64,000 nucleotides of DNA from Burkholderia sp. BCC1644 (GCF_902833225.1 NZ_CADFEI010000007.1:1-64000); one strand, 5' to 3'; shown: positions 45,126 through 54,283, numbered from the stretch's first letter. Numbers and translations are program-made. The notes: generated by a model from the sequence alone, not told the origin.

Positions 45126-45767
45126 ATGCATAAAACGATTCGAACTTGTGTCACCGCTGCCGCTGTCGCGGCGAGTCTTCTCGCGATGCCTTCGCTGTCG
45201 CACGCGGCATCGCCGGGAGACGGCATCAACCAGGGTGACGTACTGGTTCGGCTTCGCGCGATCAGCATCCAGCCGAACGAGCGCGCGAGCGACACGCTCG
45301 GCGCAATCAACACGGGCGTGAACAATGCGATCGTGCCGGAGCTCGACTTCACGTACATGATCCGCGACTACCTCGGGGTCGAGCTGATTCTCGGCACGTC
45401 GCGGCACCAGATGACGTCGAGCCTCGGCAATCTCGGCGGCGTGGGCGTGCTGCCGCCGACGCTGCTGCTGCAGTATCACTTCAACCATGCGGGCAAGGTG
45501 CGCCCGTACGTCGGCGCCGGGTTGAACTACACGTACTTCTACAACAACGGGCTCAACGTCGGCGGGCAGGGCGTGTCGATCAACAAGAGCAGCTTCGGCC
45601 CCGCGCTGCAGTTCGGCGTGGACGTGCAGGTGACGAAGAAGGTGTTCATGAACGTCGACGTGAAGAAGATCTGGATGAGTACCGATGCGACGCTGGGCGA
45701 CAAGGGCATCGGCACGCTGCACATCGATCCGCTGATCGTCGGCGTGGGCGTCGGGATGAAGTTCTGA
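45126..45767 (+). CDS. ompW: OmpW family outer membrane protein
   Basis: The 213-residue protein has a signal peptide ending at SHAAS (residue 28) and an eight-stranded barrel typical of OmpW: GDVLVRLRAISIQPNE at the start, PELDFTYMIRDYLGVELIL, YHFNHAGKVRPYVGAGLNYTYF, and a terminal Phe preceded by GVGVGMKF. OmpW forms a small hydrophobic-compound channel. A terminator follows the stop. Confidence 0.92.
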   Translation: MHKTIRTCVTAAAVAASLLAMPSLSHAASPGDGINQGDVLVRLRAISIQPNERASDTLGAINTGVNNAIVPELDFTYMIRDYLGVELILGTSRHQMTSSLGNLGGVGVLPPTLLLQYHFNHAGKVRPYVGAGLNYTYFYNNGLNVGGQGVSINKSSFGPALQFGVDVQVTKKVFMNVDVKKIWMSTDATLGDKGIGTLHIDPLIVGVGVGMKF

Positions 45768-45797
45768 CGCGGCAGGAAAAGCACAGAGTTGGGGTTG

Positions 45798-45829
45798 GCG
45801 GCATGTCGGTCGGCATGCCGCTTTTTTTT
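45798..45829 (+). terminator. Terminator of ompW
   Basis: GCGGCATG (45798-45805) pairs with CATGCCGC (45814-45821), followed by eight T. Confidence 0.9.
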
Positions 45830-45840
45830 GCGCGGCCGGC

Positions 45841-46044
45841 TTACAGCTTGTCGTACTGGAAGCGCATCGCGGTGCCTTCGCGCGTGATGCGTTCCCACAC
45901 CGCGCGCTTTTCGTCGTCGCTCAGGAACACCCAGTTCGACACTTCGGCGGCCGTGCGGCCGCAGCCCTTGCAGACTTCGTCGAAGAGGGTCGAGCACACG
46001 CCGATGCAGGGGCTGTCGGGCAGGTCGTGGAGATTGGAGGCCAT
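45841..46044 (-). CDS. DUF1289 family protein
   Basis: The 67-residue protein has the DUF1289 pattern: SPCIGVC, then CKGCGRT, with a Cys-x3-Cys and a Cys-x2-Cys pair that likely bind metal, followed by EVSNWVFLSDDEKRAVWERI. Its function is not established. The ATG at 46044 starts the conserved domain. It is convergent with ompW and shares its terminator. Confidence 0.85.
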   Translation of the reverse strand: MASNLHDLPDSPCIGVCSTLFDEVCKGCGRTAAEVSNWVFLSDDEKRAVWERITREGTAMRFQYDKL

Positions 46045-46438
46045 CGGAAGGGTTCGCGCAGTTGAATCGTCAACCGCCATTTTAATGCATCGCGGTGGCC
46101 GGGTCGGGCGGCGCGGGCCGCCATGCTGTACCGGTGCGTAGGCACGACTGTCCGGCCGTGCGCCCGGCACGCGAACGCCGTTTCGCCGCCGTCCGTTTTT
46201 CCCGGTGGACAGCCGCCGATTACCCGATAGAATTCTTCCGGAACGCCCCGCCGCACGGGCGGCCCAATGGGCCCGCGGCGGGAATCTGTTCCGTTTGCGC
46301 GACACCGGCATGATTTTTTTGTGACGGGGCGCGAATGATGGTAGTTTTCGGGGTTTTCGAGGGGCGGCGCGCCAGAATGCGCCGTCATGACGAGGCAGAC
46401 GGCAGCCGGGCAACGCGTCCGGCCGGAGGGAGAACGGG
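46045..46438. other. Intergenic region upstream of potF
   Basis: No gene is recognised. The potF promoter probably lies in the right half, which is AT-richer near 46305-46350 (TGATTTTTTTGTGACG), but no confident -35/-10 pair was found. Confidence 0.35.
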
Positions 46439-47533
46439 ATGAAAGCAAAGGTAGTGGGCCGGTTCGCAGCGCTCGCGCTGTGCGTGGGTGCGTCGGCGGC
46501 AGCGGCGAAGGATACGCAGCTCAATGTCTATAACTGGTCGGACTACATTGCGAAGGACACGATCCCGAACTTCGAGAAACAGTCGGGCGTCAAGGTTCGC
46601 TACGACAACTACGACAGCGACGACACGCTGCAGGCGAAGCTGCTGACCGGCAGCTCGGGCTACGACATCGTCGTGCCGACCAGCAACTACGCGGGCAAGC
46701 AGATCGCCGCCGGCATTTTCGCGCCGCTCGACAAGTCGAAGCTGCCGAACCTCAAGTACCTCGATCCGCAACTGATGGCGCTCGTCGCCGGCGCGGATCC
46801 GGGCAACAAGTTCTCGGTGCCCTGGGCGTACGGCACGACCGGTCTCGCATACAACGTGACGAAGGCGCAGCAGGCGCTCGGCAAGGTGCCGCTCGACAAC
46901 TGGGACATCCTGTTCAAGCCGGAAAACCTCTCGAAGCTGAAGACCTGCGGCGTGTCCGTGCTCGACGCGCCCGACCAGATGTTCGCGGCCGCGCTGCACT
47001 ACATCGGCAAGGATCCGATGAGCACGAACCCGGCCGACTACAAGGCCGCGATGGACGTGCTGAAGAAGATCCGCCCGTACATCACGCAGTTCAACTCGTC
47101 GGGCTACATCAACGATCTGGTCGGCGGCGACATCTGCTTCGCGTTCGGCTGGTCGGGCGACGTCGTGATCGCGAAGCATCGCGCGATCGAGGCGAAGAAG
47201 TCGTACAAGGTCGAGTACTACATTCCGAAGGGCGGTGCGCCGGTCTGGTTCGACGTGATGGCGATCCCGAAGGATGCGAAGAACAAGGAAGCCGCGCTGC
47301 AGTGGATCAACTACATCGAGGATCCGAAGGTGCACGCGGCGATCACGAACGCGGTGTACTACCCGAGCGCCAACGCCGAGGCCCGCAAGTACGTGCGGCC
47401 CGACGTCGCGAACGACCCGGCCGTCTATCCGCCGGCCGACGTCGTGAAGACGCTGTTCCTGCTCAAGCCGCTGCCGCCTGAAATCCAGCGTCTGCAGACG
47501 CGTCTGTGGACCGAGCTGAAGTCGGGCCGCTGA
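46439..47533 (+). CDS. potF: Polyamine ABC transporter substrate-binding protein
   Basis: The 364-residue periplasmic protein has a signal peptide (ALCVGASAAAAK) and the PotD/PotF hallmark LNVYNWSDYI with VRYDNYDSDDTLQAKLL, DIVVPTSNYAG and VPWAYGTTGLAYN. It binds putrescine or spermidine and delivers it to PotGHI. It heads the transporter operon; potG follows after an 86 bp gap that contains a hairpin. The family is secure; the exact polyamine is not. Confidence 0.95.
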   Translation: MKAKVVGRFAALALCVGASAAAAKDTQLNVYNWSDYIAKDTIPNFEKQSGVKVRYDNYDSDDTLQAKLLTGSSGYDIVVPTSNYAGKQIAAGIFAPLDKSKLPNLKYLDPQLMALVAGADPGNKFSVPWAYGTTGLAYNVTKAQQALGKVPLDNWDILFKPENLSKLKTCGVSVLDAPDQMFAAALHYIGKDPMSTNPADYKAAMDVLKKIRPYITQFNSSGYINDLVGGDICFAFGWSGDVVIAKHRAIEAKKSYKVEYYIPKGGAPVWFDVMAIPKDAKNKEAALQWINYIEDPKVHAAITNAVYYPSANAEARKYVRPDVANDPAVYPPADVVKTLFLLKPLPPEIQRLQTRLWTELKSGR

Positions 47534-47561
47534 CGCGAGCCGAAGTGAACCAGCAGTCATG

Positions 47562-47589
47562 AAGCCCCTGGTGCCCCCGGGGGCTTTGT
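47562..47589 (+). terminator. Intercistronic hairpin between potF and potG
   Basis: AAGCCCC (47562-47568) pairs with GGGGCTT (47580-47586) and TTTG-like sequence follows. It probably reduces read-through or stabilises the potF transcript, giving more binding protein than ATPase. Confidence 0.5.
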
Positions 47590-47619
47590 TCGTCTAACGC
47601 AGGAGAGAAGCAGCACATC

Positions 47620-48780
47620 ATGAATAGCCAGTCGGGTGCGCCGGTTGCGGGCGCGCCGTTCTCCGTTTCCTCCTCCGGCGCCGATGCGCGCGCCGAGAAC
47701 TTTGTCCAGATCGTCGACGTCGTCAAGAAATTCGGCGACACCGAAGCCGTGCGCAGCGTCAACCTGACCGTGCGCCAGGGCGAGCTGTTCGCGCTGCTCG
47801 GCAGCTCGGGCTGCGGCAAGTCGACGTTGCTGCGGATGCTCGCGGGCCTCGAGACGGTCACGTCGGGCAAGATCCTGATCGATGGCGAGGATCTCGCGCA
47901 GATGCCGCCGTACAAGCGGCCCGTGAACATGATGTTCCAGTCGTATGCGCTGTTCCCGCACATGTCGGTCGAGTCGAACGTCGCGTTCGGGCTGAAGCAG
48001 GAAGGCACGCCGAAGGCCGAGCTGAAGGAACGCGTCGCGTCGGCGCTCGAACTCGTGCAGATGAGCAAGTACGCGAAGCGCAAGCCGCACCAGCTGTCGG
48101 GCGGCCAGCAGCAGCGCGTCGCGCTCGCGCGCTCGCTGGTCAAGCGCCCGAAGCTGCTGCTGCTCGACGAGCCGATGTCCGCGCTCGACAAGCAGATCCG
48201 CCAGCGTACGCAGATCGAGCTCGTCAACATCCTGAACAAGGTCGGCGTCACCTGCATGATGGTCACGCATGACCAGGAAGAAGCGATGACGATGGCCAAT
48301 CGGCTCGCGGTGATGAGCGAAGGCCAGATCGTGCAGATCGGCTCGCCGAACGAAGTCTACGAATACCCGAACAGCCGCTTCTCGGCCGAGTTCATCGGCT
48401 CGACGAACCTGTTCGACGGCGTGACCGTCGAGGACGAACCCGACCACGTATACATCGAATCGCCGGAGCTGCCGAGCCGGCTGTACGTGAGTCACGGGAT
48501 CTCGGGCCCGCTCGGGATGCCGGTCACGGTGTCGGTGCGCCCCGAGCGGATCGCGCTCACGCGCAAGCCGCCCGAAGGCGCGTTCAACTGGGCGCGCGGC
48601 AGGATCAGCAACGTCGCGTACATGGGCGGCTATTCGCTGTATCACGTGAAGCTCGACGCGGGCAAGACGGTGATCGCGAACGTGTCGAGCCTCGCGATTT
48701 CCGAGCTCGACACGCCTGCGCTCGGCGACGAGATCTACGTGCGCTGGAGCGCGACGGCCGGCGTGGTGCTGACGTCATGA
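47620..48780 (+). CDS. potG: Polyamine ABC transporter ATP-binding protein
   Basis: The 386-residue ATPase has Walker A GSSGCGKS at residues 61-68, the MPPYKRPVNMMFQSYALFPHM Q-loop region, signature LSGGQQQRV, Walker B LLLLDEP and the HDQEEAM switch. The C-terminal TOBE domain contains SVRPERIAL. Paralogues occur for other substrates, but the potF/H/I neighbours fix the role. Its stop overlaps the potH start by 4 bp. Confidence 0.95.
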   Translation: MNSQSGAPVAGAPFSVSSSGADARAENFVQIVDVVKKFGDTEAVRSVNLTVRQGELFALLGSSGCGKSTLLRMLAGLETVTSGKILIDGEDLAQMPPYKRPVNMMFQSYALFPHMSVESNVAFGLKQEGTPKAELKERVASALELVQMSKYAKRKPHQLSGGQQQRVALARSLVKRPKLLLLDEPMSALDKQIRQRTQIELVNILNKVGVTCMMVTHDQEEAMTMANRLAVMSEGQIVQIGSPNEVYEYPNSRFSAEFIGSTNLFDGVTVEDEPDHVYIESPELPSRLYVSHGISGPLGMPVTVSVRPERIALTRKPPEGAFNWARGRISNVAYMGGYSLYHVKLDAGKTVIANVSSLAISELDTPALGDEIYVRWSATAGVVLTS

Positions 48781-49703
48781 ACGCGTTCAAGTCCCTGCTC
48801 GATTGGCCGGTGCGGCGCTTCAACCTGACGGGCGCGTCAGCGGTGGTCGCCGGGCCGTTCACGTGGCTCGTGCTGTTCTTCCTCGTGCCGTTCGTGCTGG
48901 TCGTCAAGATCAGCTTCGCGGAACTGCAGCTCGGCATTCCGCCGTACACGGAACTCGGGTCGTACACCGACGGCGTCGTGCATGTCGCACTGAATCTGTC
49001 GCACTACGCGTTCCTGTTCACGGACAGCCTGTATTTCGCGACCTACGTGAACTCGGTGTGGGTGGCCGCGATCACGACGCTGCTGTGTCTGCTGGTCGGC
49101 TATCCGATGGCGTACTACATCGCGCGCTCGAATCCGGCGACCCGCAACCTGCTGATGATGGGCGTGATGCTGCCGTTCTGGACGTCGTTCCTGATCCGCG
49201 TGTACGCATGGATCGGCATCCTGAAGAACAACGGGCTGCTGAACAACTTCCTGATGTGGATCGGCCTCACGCATACGCCGATCGAGCTGTACCGCACCAA
49301 CTACGCGGTGTACATCGGAATGGTGTATTCGTACCTGCCGTTCCTCGTGATGCCGCTGTACGCGCACCTCGTGAAGATGGACCTGCGCCTGCTCGAGGCC
49401 GCGTACGACCTCGGCGCGAAGCCGTGGAAGGCGTTCGTGCAGATCACGCTGCCGCTGTCGAAGAACGGGATCATCGCGGGCTGCCTGCTGGTGTTCATCC
49501 CGGCGGTCGGCGAGTACGTGATCCCCGAGCTGCTTGGCGGCGCGAACACGCTGATGATCGGCCGCGTGATGTGGAACGAGTTCTTCAACAATGCAGACTG
49601 GCCGATGGCGTCGGCGGTGACCTGCGCGATGGTGCTGCTGCTGCTCGTGCCGATGGCGATGTTCCAGCACTTCCAGGCGAAGGAACAGGGAGGCCGTCGA
49701 TGA
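48777..49703 (+). CDS. potH: Polyamine ABC transporter permease PotH
   Basis: The 308-residue inner membrane protein has six predicted helices (the first is FTWLVLFFLVPFVLVVKISF) and the permease EAA-type loop LLEAAYDLGAKPWKAFVQITLP. It pairs with PotI to form the channel. The ATG overlaps the potG stop (48777-48780). Confidence 0.95.
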   Translation: MNAFKSLLDWPVRRFNLTGASAVVAGPFTWLVLFFLVPFVLVVKISFAELQLGIPPYTELGSYTDGVVHVALNLSHYAFLFTDSLYFATYVNSVWVAAITTLLCLLVGYPMAYYIARSNPATRNLLMMGVMLPFWTSFLIRVYAWIGILKNNGLLNNFLMWIGLTHTPIELYRTNYAVYIGMVYSYLPFLVMPLYAHLVKMDLRLLEAAYDLGAKPWKAFVQITLPLSKNGIIAGCLLVFIPAVGEYVIPELLGGANTLMIGRVMWNEFFNNADWPMASAVTCAMVLLLLVPMAMFQHFQAKEQGGRR

Positions 49704-50521
49704 AGCCGAATCGTTACCTGCAGTTCGCGGCACTGTTTGCCGGCTTCGCGTTCCTGTACATCCCGATCCTCAGCCTGATCGTCTATTCGTTCAACGAGTC
49801 GAAGCTCGTCACCGTGTGGTCGGGTTTCTCGTTCCGCTGGTACGCGGCGCTCGTCGAGGACGACGAGCTGCTGACGGCCGCATGGCTGTCGCTGAAGATC
49901 GGCGTGCTGACGGCGTTTGCATCGGTGTTCATCGGCACGTGGGCCGGTTTCGTGCTCGCGCGGATGGGGCGCTTTCGCGGTTTCGCGCTGTTCAGCGGGA
50001 TGATCAACGCGCCGCTCGTGATTCCCGAGGTGATCCAGGGGATCTCGCTGCTGCTGCTGTTCATCGAGCTCGCGAAGTGGATCGGCTGGCCGGCCGAGCG
50101 CGGCGTGTTCACGATCTGGCTCGGCCACGTGATGCTGTGCATCTCGTACGTCGCGATCATCGTGCAGTCGCGTGTGCGCGAACTGAATCCGTCGCTGGAA
50201 GAGGCCGCGCTCGATCTCGGTGCGACGCCGCTGAAGGTGTTCTTCACGATCACGCTGCCGCTGATCTCGCAAGCGCTGATCGCAGGCTGGCTGCTGTCGT
50301 TCACGCTGTCGATCGACGACCTCGTGCTGTCGGCGTTCCTGTCGGGCCCTGGCTCGACGACGCTGCCGCTCGTCGTGTTCTCGCGCGTGCGCCTCGGTCT
50401 GAACCCGGAGATGAACGCGCTCGCGACGCTGTTCATCGTCGCGGTGACGGCTGGCGTCGTGATCGCGAACTTCGTGATGCTGCGCCAGGAACGCAAGCGG
50501 ATGGCGGGGTACGCGACCTGA
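49700..50521 (+). CDS. potI: Polyamine ABC transporter permease PotI
   Basis: The 273-residue inner membrane protein has about six helices and the EAA loop LEEAALDLGATPLKVFFTITLP. LYIPILSLIVYSFNES is the typical first helix of PotI-like permeases. The ATG overlaps the potH stop (49700-49703). It ends the operon, and a terminator follows. Confidence 0.95.
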   Translation: MKPNRYLQFAALFAGFAFLYIPILSLIVYSFNESKLVTVWSGFSFRWYAALVEDDELLTAAWLSLKIGVLTAFASVFIGTWAGFVLARMGRFRGFALFSGMINAPLVIPEVIQGISLLLLFIELAKWIGWPAERGVFTIWLGHVMLCISYVAIIVQSRVRELNPSLEEAALDLGATPLKVFFTITLPLISQALIAGWLLSFTLSIDDLVLSAFLSGPGSTTLPLVVFSRVRLGLNPEMNALATLFIVAVTAGVVIANFVMLRQERKRMAGYAT

Positions 50522-50547
50522 CGGCTGCGTTGCCCGCAGCAATGAAC

Positions 50548-50585
50548 AACGCCCGGTGCCGACGACGAGTCGGGCCGGGCGTTTT
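50548..50585. terminator. Terminator between potI and tauE
   Basis: AACGCCCGG (50548-50556) pairs with CCGGGCGTT (50575-50583) and TTTT follows. It separates the convergent potI and TauE genes. Confidence 0.82.
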
Positions 50586-50618
50586 GTTTGGGGACGCGGA
50601 TCCGTCGCCGCGTCCGGC

Positions 50619-51425
50619 TCACGCGCCGAACGCGGCCTTCGCCAGCAGCCCGAGCGCGACGCACACGAGCACGGCCGCGAAGCCGGCCTGCACGTGCCGC
50701 GCGGCGAGGTGGCGCGACGCGCCGCGGCCGGCGGCCATGCCGAGCGCGGTCGCGACGGTGAACCACAGCGTCACGTCGAGCGGCGCGCGCGTGCCCGACA
50801 CGAGCGTCGCGAGCACGCCGCCGGTGCCGACCAGCGCGATCACCATCAGCGACGTCGCGACCACGCCATGCATCGACACGTTCGTGAACTTGCGCAGCAT
50901 CGGCACGATCACGAAGCCGCCGCCGACGCCGAGCAAGCCCGTCATCAGGCCCGTCATCGCGCCGGTCGACGCCAGCGCGACACCGACCGGCCAGGACCAT
51001 ACGAGCCGGCCCGTGTCGGGATTCACGCGGCCGACGCACAGCGGCGACGCTTCCGCGTCGACGGGTGCGTGCCGCAACGCCTGCCGCAGCAGGCGGCCGG
51101 CGACGACCAGCATCGTCAACGAGAACAGCGCGAGCAGCAGGCGCTGCGGCAGGAGGTGCGCGAGCCGCACGCCGAGCGTGGTCAGCGGCACGCCGGCCAC
51201 GGCCATCAGCAACGCGGCGCGATAGCGCACGAGCCCGCGGCGGAAACCTTCGAGCGCGCCGAGCGCGGCGCTGCCCGCTACCGCGACGAGTGCGACGGGC
51301 GTGGCCTGCTGCATCGGCCAGCTCATCCCGACGACGAGCGCGGGCACCGCGAGAATACCGCCGCCGGCGCCGGTCAGGCCGAGCACGGCGCCGACAAAGC
51401 CGCCCAGTACGAGAGAAATCAACAT
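50619..51425 (-). CDS. TauE/SafE family anion exporter
   Basis: The 268-residue polytopic membrane protein has the family signatures GGFVGAVLGLTGAGGGILAVPAL and GAMTGLMTGLLGVGGGFVIVP, one in each half of the repeat structure. Such proteins export sulfite, thiosulfate or organosulfonates. It is the last gene of the sulfide oxidation operon, 18 bp after the sulfide:quinone reductase gene, and probably removes the sulfite formed by the persulfide dioxygenase. Confidence 0.87.
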   Translation of the reverse strand: MLISLVLGGFVGAVLGLTGAGGGILAVPALVVGMSWPMQQATPVALVAVAGSAALGALEGFRRGLVRYRAALLMAVAGVPLTTLGVRLAHLLPQRLLLALFSLTMLVVAGRLLRQALRHAPVDAEASPLCVGRVNPDTGRLVWSWPVGVALASTGAMTGLMTGLLGVGGGFVIVPMLRKFTNVSMHGVVATSLMVIALVGTGGVLATLVSGTRAPLDVTLWFTVATALGMAAGRGASRHLAARHVQAGFAAVLVCVALGLLAKAAFGA

Positions 51426-51443
51426 GACGTCATCGCGCTCCGG

Positions 51444-53111
51444 TCAACGTGCGACGGCGGGCTTCGCGAGCCATTCGCGGCCCTTGAGCATTGCCTTCCA
51501 GTAGAGCGGCGGCAGCACGCGTTCCTTGAGCAGCCACGCGAGCCGCGACGGGCGCTTGCCGTCGATCAGCCACGCCGGGAAGGTCGGCGCGACCTTGCCG
51601 CCGTACAGGAACTCGGCGAGCACGATCTTGCCGCGCTCGACGGTGAGCGGGCACGAGCCGTAGCCGTCGTACGCGGCATCGCCGTGCGCACGGCCGAGCG
51701 ACGCGAGCAGGTTGTGCGCGACGACGGGCGCCTGCTTGCGGGCGGCCGCGGCCGTTTTTGCGTTGGTCGTGCTGGTTGCATCGCCGAGCGCGTAAATGTC
51801 CGGAAAGTGCTTGTGGCGCAGCGTCGCCGGATCGACGTCGATCCAGCCGGCCGCGTCCGCGAGCGGGCTCGACCGCACGAAGTCGGGCGCCTTCTGCGGC
51901 GGCACGACGTGGATCATGTCGAACGCGCGCACGACGGTTTCCTTGCCGCCGTCCGGCAGCGCGCGCGTGAACGTCGCCTGGCGCGCGGGGCCGTCGATCG
52001 CGACGAGGTTGTGGCCGAACGACAGTGCGATGTCGTAGCTTTTCACGTACTCCATCAGCGCGGGCACGTAGTCGGCGACGCCGAACAGCGCAGCGCCCGC
52101 ATTCAGGAACTCGACGTTCGCGGCTTCGAGGCGGCCGGCGCGCCGCCAGTGGTCGCACGACAGGTACATCGCCTTCTGCGGCGCGCCCGCGCACTTGATC
52201 GGCATCGGCGGCTGCGTGAAGAGCGCATTGCCGCCACGGAACGCGCGCACGAGCTCCCACGTGTACGGCGCGAGATCGTAGCGGTAGTTCGACGTGACGC
52301 CGTTGCGGCCGAGCGTGTCGGCGAGGCCGTCGATCGCGTGCCAGTCGAGCTTGAGCCCCGGGCACACGACGAGCTTGCGATAGCCGATGCGGCGGCAGCC
52401 GTCGAGCACGACCGTGTGCGCGTCGGGTTCGAAGCCCGCGACGGCGGCCTGGATCCGGTGCACGCCGCGCGGCAGCACGTCGGTCATCCGGCGTGCGGTG
52501 GTTTCCGGCTGGAACACGCCCGCGCCGACCATCGTCCAGCCCGGCTGGTAGTAATGGACGTCGGCCGGATCGATGACCGCGATGTCGAGCGACGCGTCGC
52601 GCGCGAGCAGGCTCGACGCGACCGCGATGCCGGCCGCGCCCGCACCGACGATCACGATGTCGTGCCGCGCGTCGACGGCCGGCGCCGCGTGGCGGCCGCC
52701 TTGCGCGACACGCGACGCGAGCGCGCTCAGGTCGTAGCCGGCTGCGCCGGCGCTGGCGACGATGTCGTTCGGCGGCCGCAGCCCTGCTTGCGACAGCGCC
52801 CACAGCGTGGCCGAGCGCGTGCCGCTGCGGCAGTACGCGAGCACCGGGCCGTCGAGCGACGCGAGCAGCGCGCCGAACTGCGCGGCCTGGTCGTCGGTCA
52901 CCTTGCCGGTATCGACCGGCAGGTAATGCACGTCGATGCCGAGCGGCGCGGCGGCCGCGCGGATCTCGGTGACGGTCGGCTGGTCGGCGCCTTCGCCGTC
53001 GGGCCGGTTGCAGATGATCGCGCGGATACCGGCCGCGCGAAGCGCGGGCAGGTCGGCCGCCGCGATCTGCGGCGAGACCGACAGCGCGTCGGTCAGCTTG
53101 CGGATGGTCAT
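51444..53111 (-). CDS. sqr: Sulfide:quinone reductase fused to an N-terminal phosphatase-like sulfur domain
   Basis: The 555-residue fusion has an N-terminal DUF442/protein-tyrosine-phosphatase-like domain (about 1-110) with active-site CRSGTRS (Cys94), then a flavoprotein domain with the FAD motif GAGAAG at 156-161. PIKCAGAPQKAMYLSCDHW and VVCPGL place it with mitochondrial-type sulfide:quinone oxidoreductases, supplying the redox cysteines. It oxidises sulfide and passes electrons to quinone; the N-terminal domain may transfer the resulting sulfane sulfur. It follows the persulfide dioxygenase gene by 34 bp and is probably activated by FisR. Confidence 0.88.
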   Translation of the reverse strand: MTIRKLTDALSVSPQIAAADLPALRAAGIRAIICNRPDGEGADQPTVTEIRAAAAPLGIDVHYLPVDTGKVTDDQAAQFGALLASLDGPVLAYCRSGTRSATLWALSQAGLRPPNDIVASAGAAGYDLSALASRVAQGGRHAAPAVDARHDIVIVGAGAAGIAVASSLLARDASLDIAVIDPADVHYYQPGWTMVGAGVFQPETTARRMTDVLPRGVHRIQAAVAGFEPDAHTVVLDGCRRIGYRKLVVCPGLKLDWHAIDGLADTLGRNGVTSNYRYDLAPYTWELVRAFRGGNALFTQPPMPIKCAGAPQKAMYLSCDHWRRAGRLEAANVEFLNAGAALFGVADYVPALMEYVKSYDIALSFGHNLVAIDGPARQATFTRALPDGGKETVVRAFDMIHVVPPQKAPDFVRSSPLADAAGWIDVDPATLRHKHFPDIYALGDATSTTNAKTAAAARKQAPVVAHNLLASLGRAHGDAAYDGYGSCPLTVERGKIVLAEFLYGGKVAPTFPAWLIDGKRPSRLAWLLKERVLPPLYWKAMLKGREWLAKPAVAR

Positions 53112-53145
53112 GTCGGGGTTCTCCGGATGGGGCGGGGCGTGCGGC

Positions 53146-54030
53146 TCAGATCGCGTCGAGCGGGATCTTCAGGTAGCGCACGCCATTGTTCTCGGGTTCG
53201 GGCAGGTGGCCGGCGCGCATGTTGACCTGCACGGACGGCAGCATCAGGACGGGCATGGCGAGCGTCGCGTCGCGCGCGGTGCGCATCGCGACGAAATCGT
53301 CCTCGGTCACACCGTCCTTCACGTGCACGTTCGCGTGGCGCTGCTCGGCGACGGTCGTCACGAACTGCACGTCGCGGCCGCCCGGCTGGTAGTCGTGGCA
53401 CAGGTACAGGTGCGTGTCGGGCGGCAGCGCGAGCACGCGCGCGATCGAGCGGTACAGCGTGCGCGCATCGCCGCCGGGGAAGTCGCAGCGGGCCGTGCCG
53501 TAGTCGGGCATGAACAGCGTGTCGCCGACGAACGCCGCGCGCTGCTTCGCGTCGTCGACGCAGTAGGTCATGCACGCGGGCGTGTGGCCCGGCGTATGCA
53601 GCGCGCGGATCGTCAGCGCGCCGAGCGCGAGCGTGTCGCCGTCGTCGACGAGCCGGTCGAACTGGCGGCCGTCCTCCGCGAAACCGGGGCCCGCGTTGAA
53701 CAGCGTGCCGAACACGTGCTGCACGCGGCGCACGTGCGAGCCGATCGCGATCTGGCCGCCGACGTGTTCCTTCAGGTACGGCGCGGCCGACAGGTGGTCG
53801 GCGTGCACGTGGGTTTCCAGCAGCCAGTGCACGTCCGCGCCGAGTTCGGCGACGCGGGCGATCAGCCGGTCGGCGCTGGCCGTGTGCGTGCGGCCGGATT
53901 TCGGGTCGTAGTCGAGCACGCTGTCGATCAGCGCGCACGCGCGGCTCTCGGTATCGAGCAGGAGATAGCTGACGGTGTGGGTCGCCGGGTCGAAAAAGCC
54001 TTCGACCGACAGGGCGGGTGCGTTGCTCAC
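53146..54030 (-). CDS. pdo: Persulfide dioxygenase (MBL fold, Blh/ETHE1-like)
   Basis: The 294-residue metallo-beta-lactamase-fold protein has THVHADHL (HxHxDH metal motif), HTPGHTPACMTY, then VGDTLFMPDYGTARCDFPGG and LYLCHDYQPGG, all typical of bacterial persulfide dioxygenases. It oxidises glutathione persulfide to sulfite. The GTG at 54030 is chosen because it gives the family N-terminus (SNAPALSVEGFFD) and follows GAGGAC. The gene heads the operon, behind a sigma-54-like promoter. The product would feed sulfite to TauE. Confidence 0.87.
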   Translation of the reverse strand: MSNAPALSVEGFFDPATHTVSYLLLDTESRACALIDSVLDYDPKSGRTHTASADRLIARVAELGADVHWLLETHVHADHLSAAPYLKEHVGGQIAIGSHVRRVQHVFGTLFNAGPGFAEDGRQFDRLVDDGDTLALGALTIRALHTPGHTPACMTYCVDDAKQRAAFVGDTLFMPDYGTARCDFPGGDARTLYRSIARVLALPPDTHLYLCHDYQPGGRDVQFVTTVAEQRHANVHVKDGVTEDDFVAMRTARDATLAMPVLMLPSVQVNMRAGHLPEPENNGVRYLKIPLDAI

Positions 54031-54076
54031 GGGGTGTCCTCGATCGGGTTCTGCATCTGCAATCGGGATCTTTGTC

Positions 54077-54091
54077 TCAAGAAGCGTGCCA
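54077..54091 (-). promoter_or_regulatory. Candidate sigma-54 promoter of the sulfide operon
   Basis: On the minus strand TGGCACG, four bases and TTGA give the -24/-12 pattern (consensus TGGCACG-N4-TTGC); only the last base of the -12 box deviates. It lies about 47 bp before the dioxygenase start codon, on the side facing the sigma-54 activator gene. Confidence 0.6.
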
Positions 54092-54198
54092 GCCGGCGAT
54101 GCGGTACCGGCCGATGTGCCAGCGGCTTGATTCGGCTCGGGTTTTCGGCGTGCCGGCAGCGATGTGGCGGTGCGATCGGGGGCCGGTCGAGGATGCGG

Positions 54199-54248
54199 AC
54201 TGCCATAACTGGCAGTGTCGTGGCAGAATTGGCAGTCAGCCTGGCAGT
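54199..54248. promoter_or_regulatory. Array of TGGCAGT half-sites, probable FisR binding region
   Basis: A perfect inverted repeat ACTGCCA-TAAC-TGGCAGT (54199-54216) is followed by TGGCAG at 54221, 54230 and 54242. It lies about 110-170 bp from the sigma-54-like promoter, a typical upstream activating distance. It also sits in front of the activator's own start, so autoregulation is likely. Confidence 0.6.
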
Positions 54249-54283
54249 CCACCCAGGCGTCTTTTCACCGAGCGAGCCTCCGC

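Noticed and set aside
50556..53225. An 889-codon plus-strand open frame over the TauE and sulfide:quinone reductase genes
   Set aside because: Arg/Asp/His-rich composition and no motif; the minus-strand genes are well supported.
54210..54248. TGGCAG repeats read as sigma-54 -24 boxes for fisR
   Set aside because: None has a TTGC-type -12 box at the right distance; the repeated, dyad-arranged motif fits an activator binding array better.
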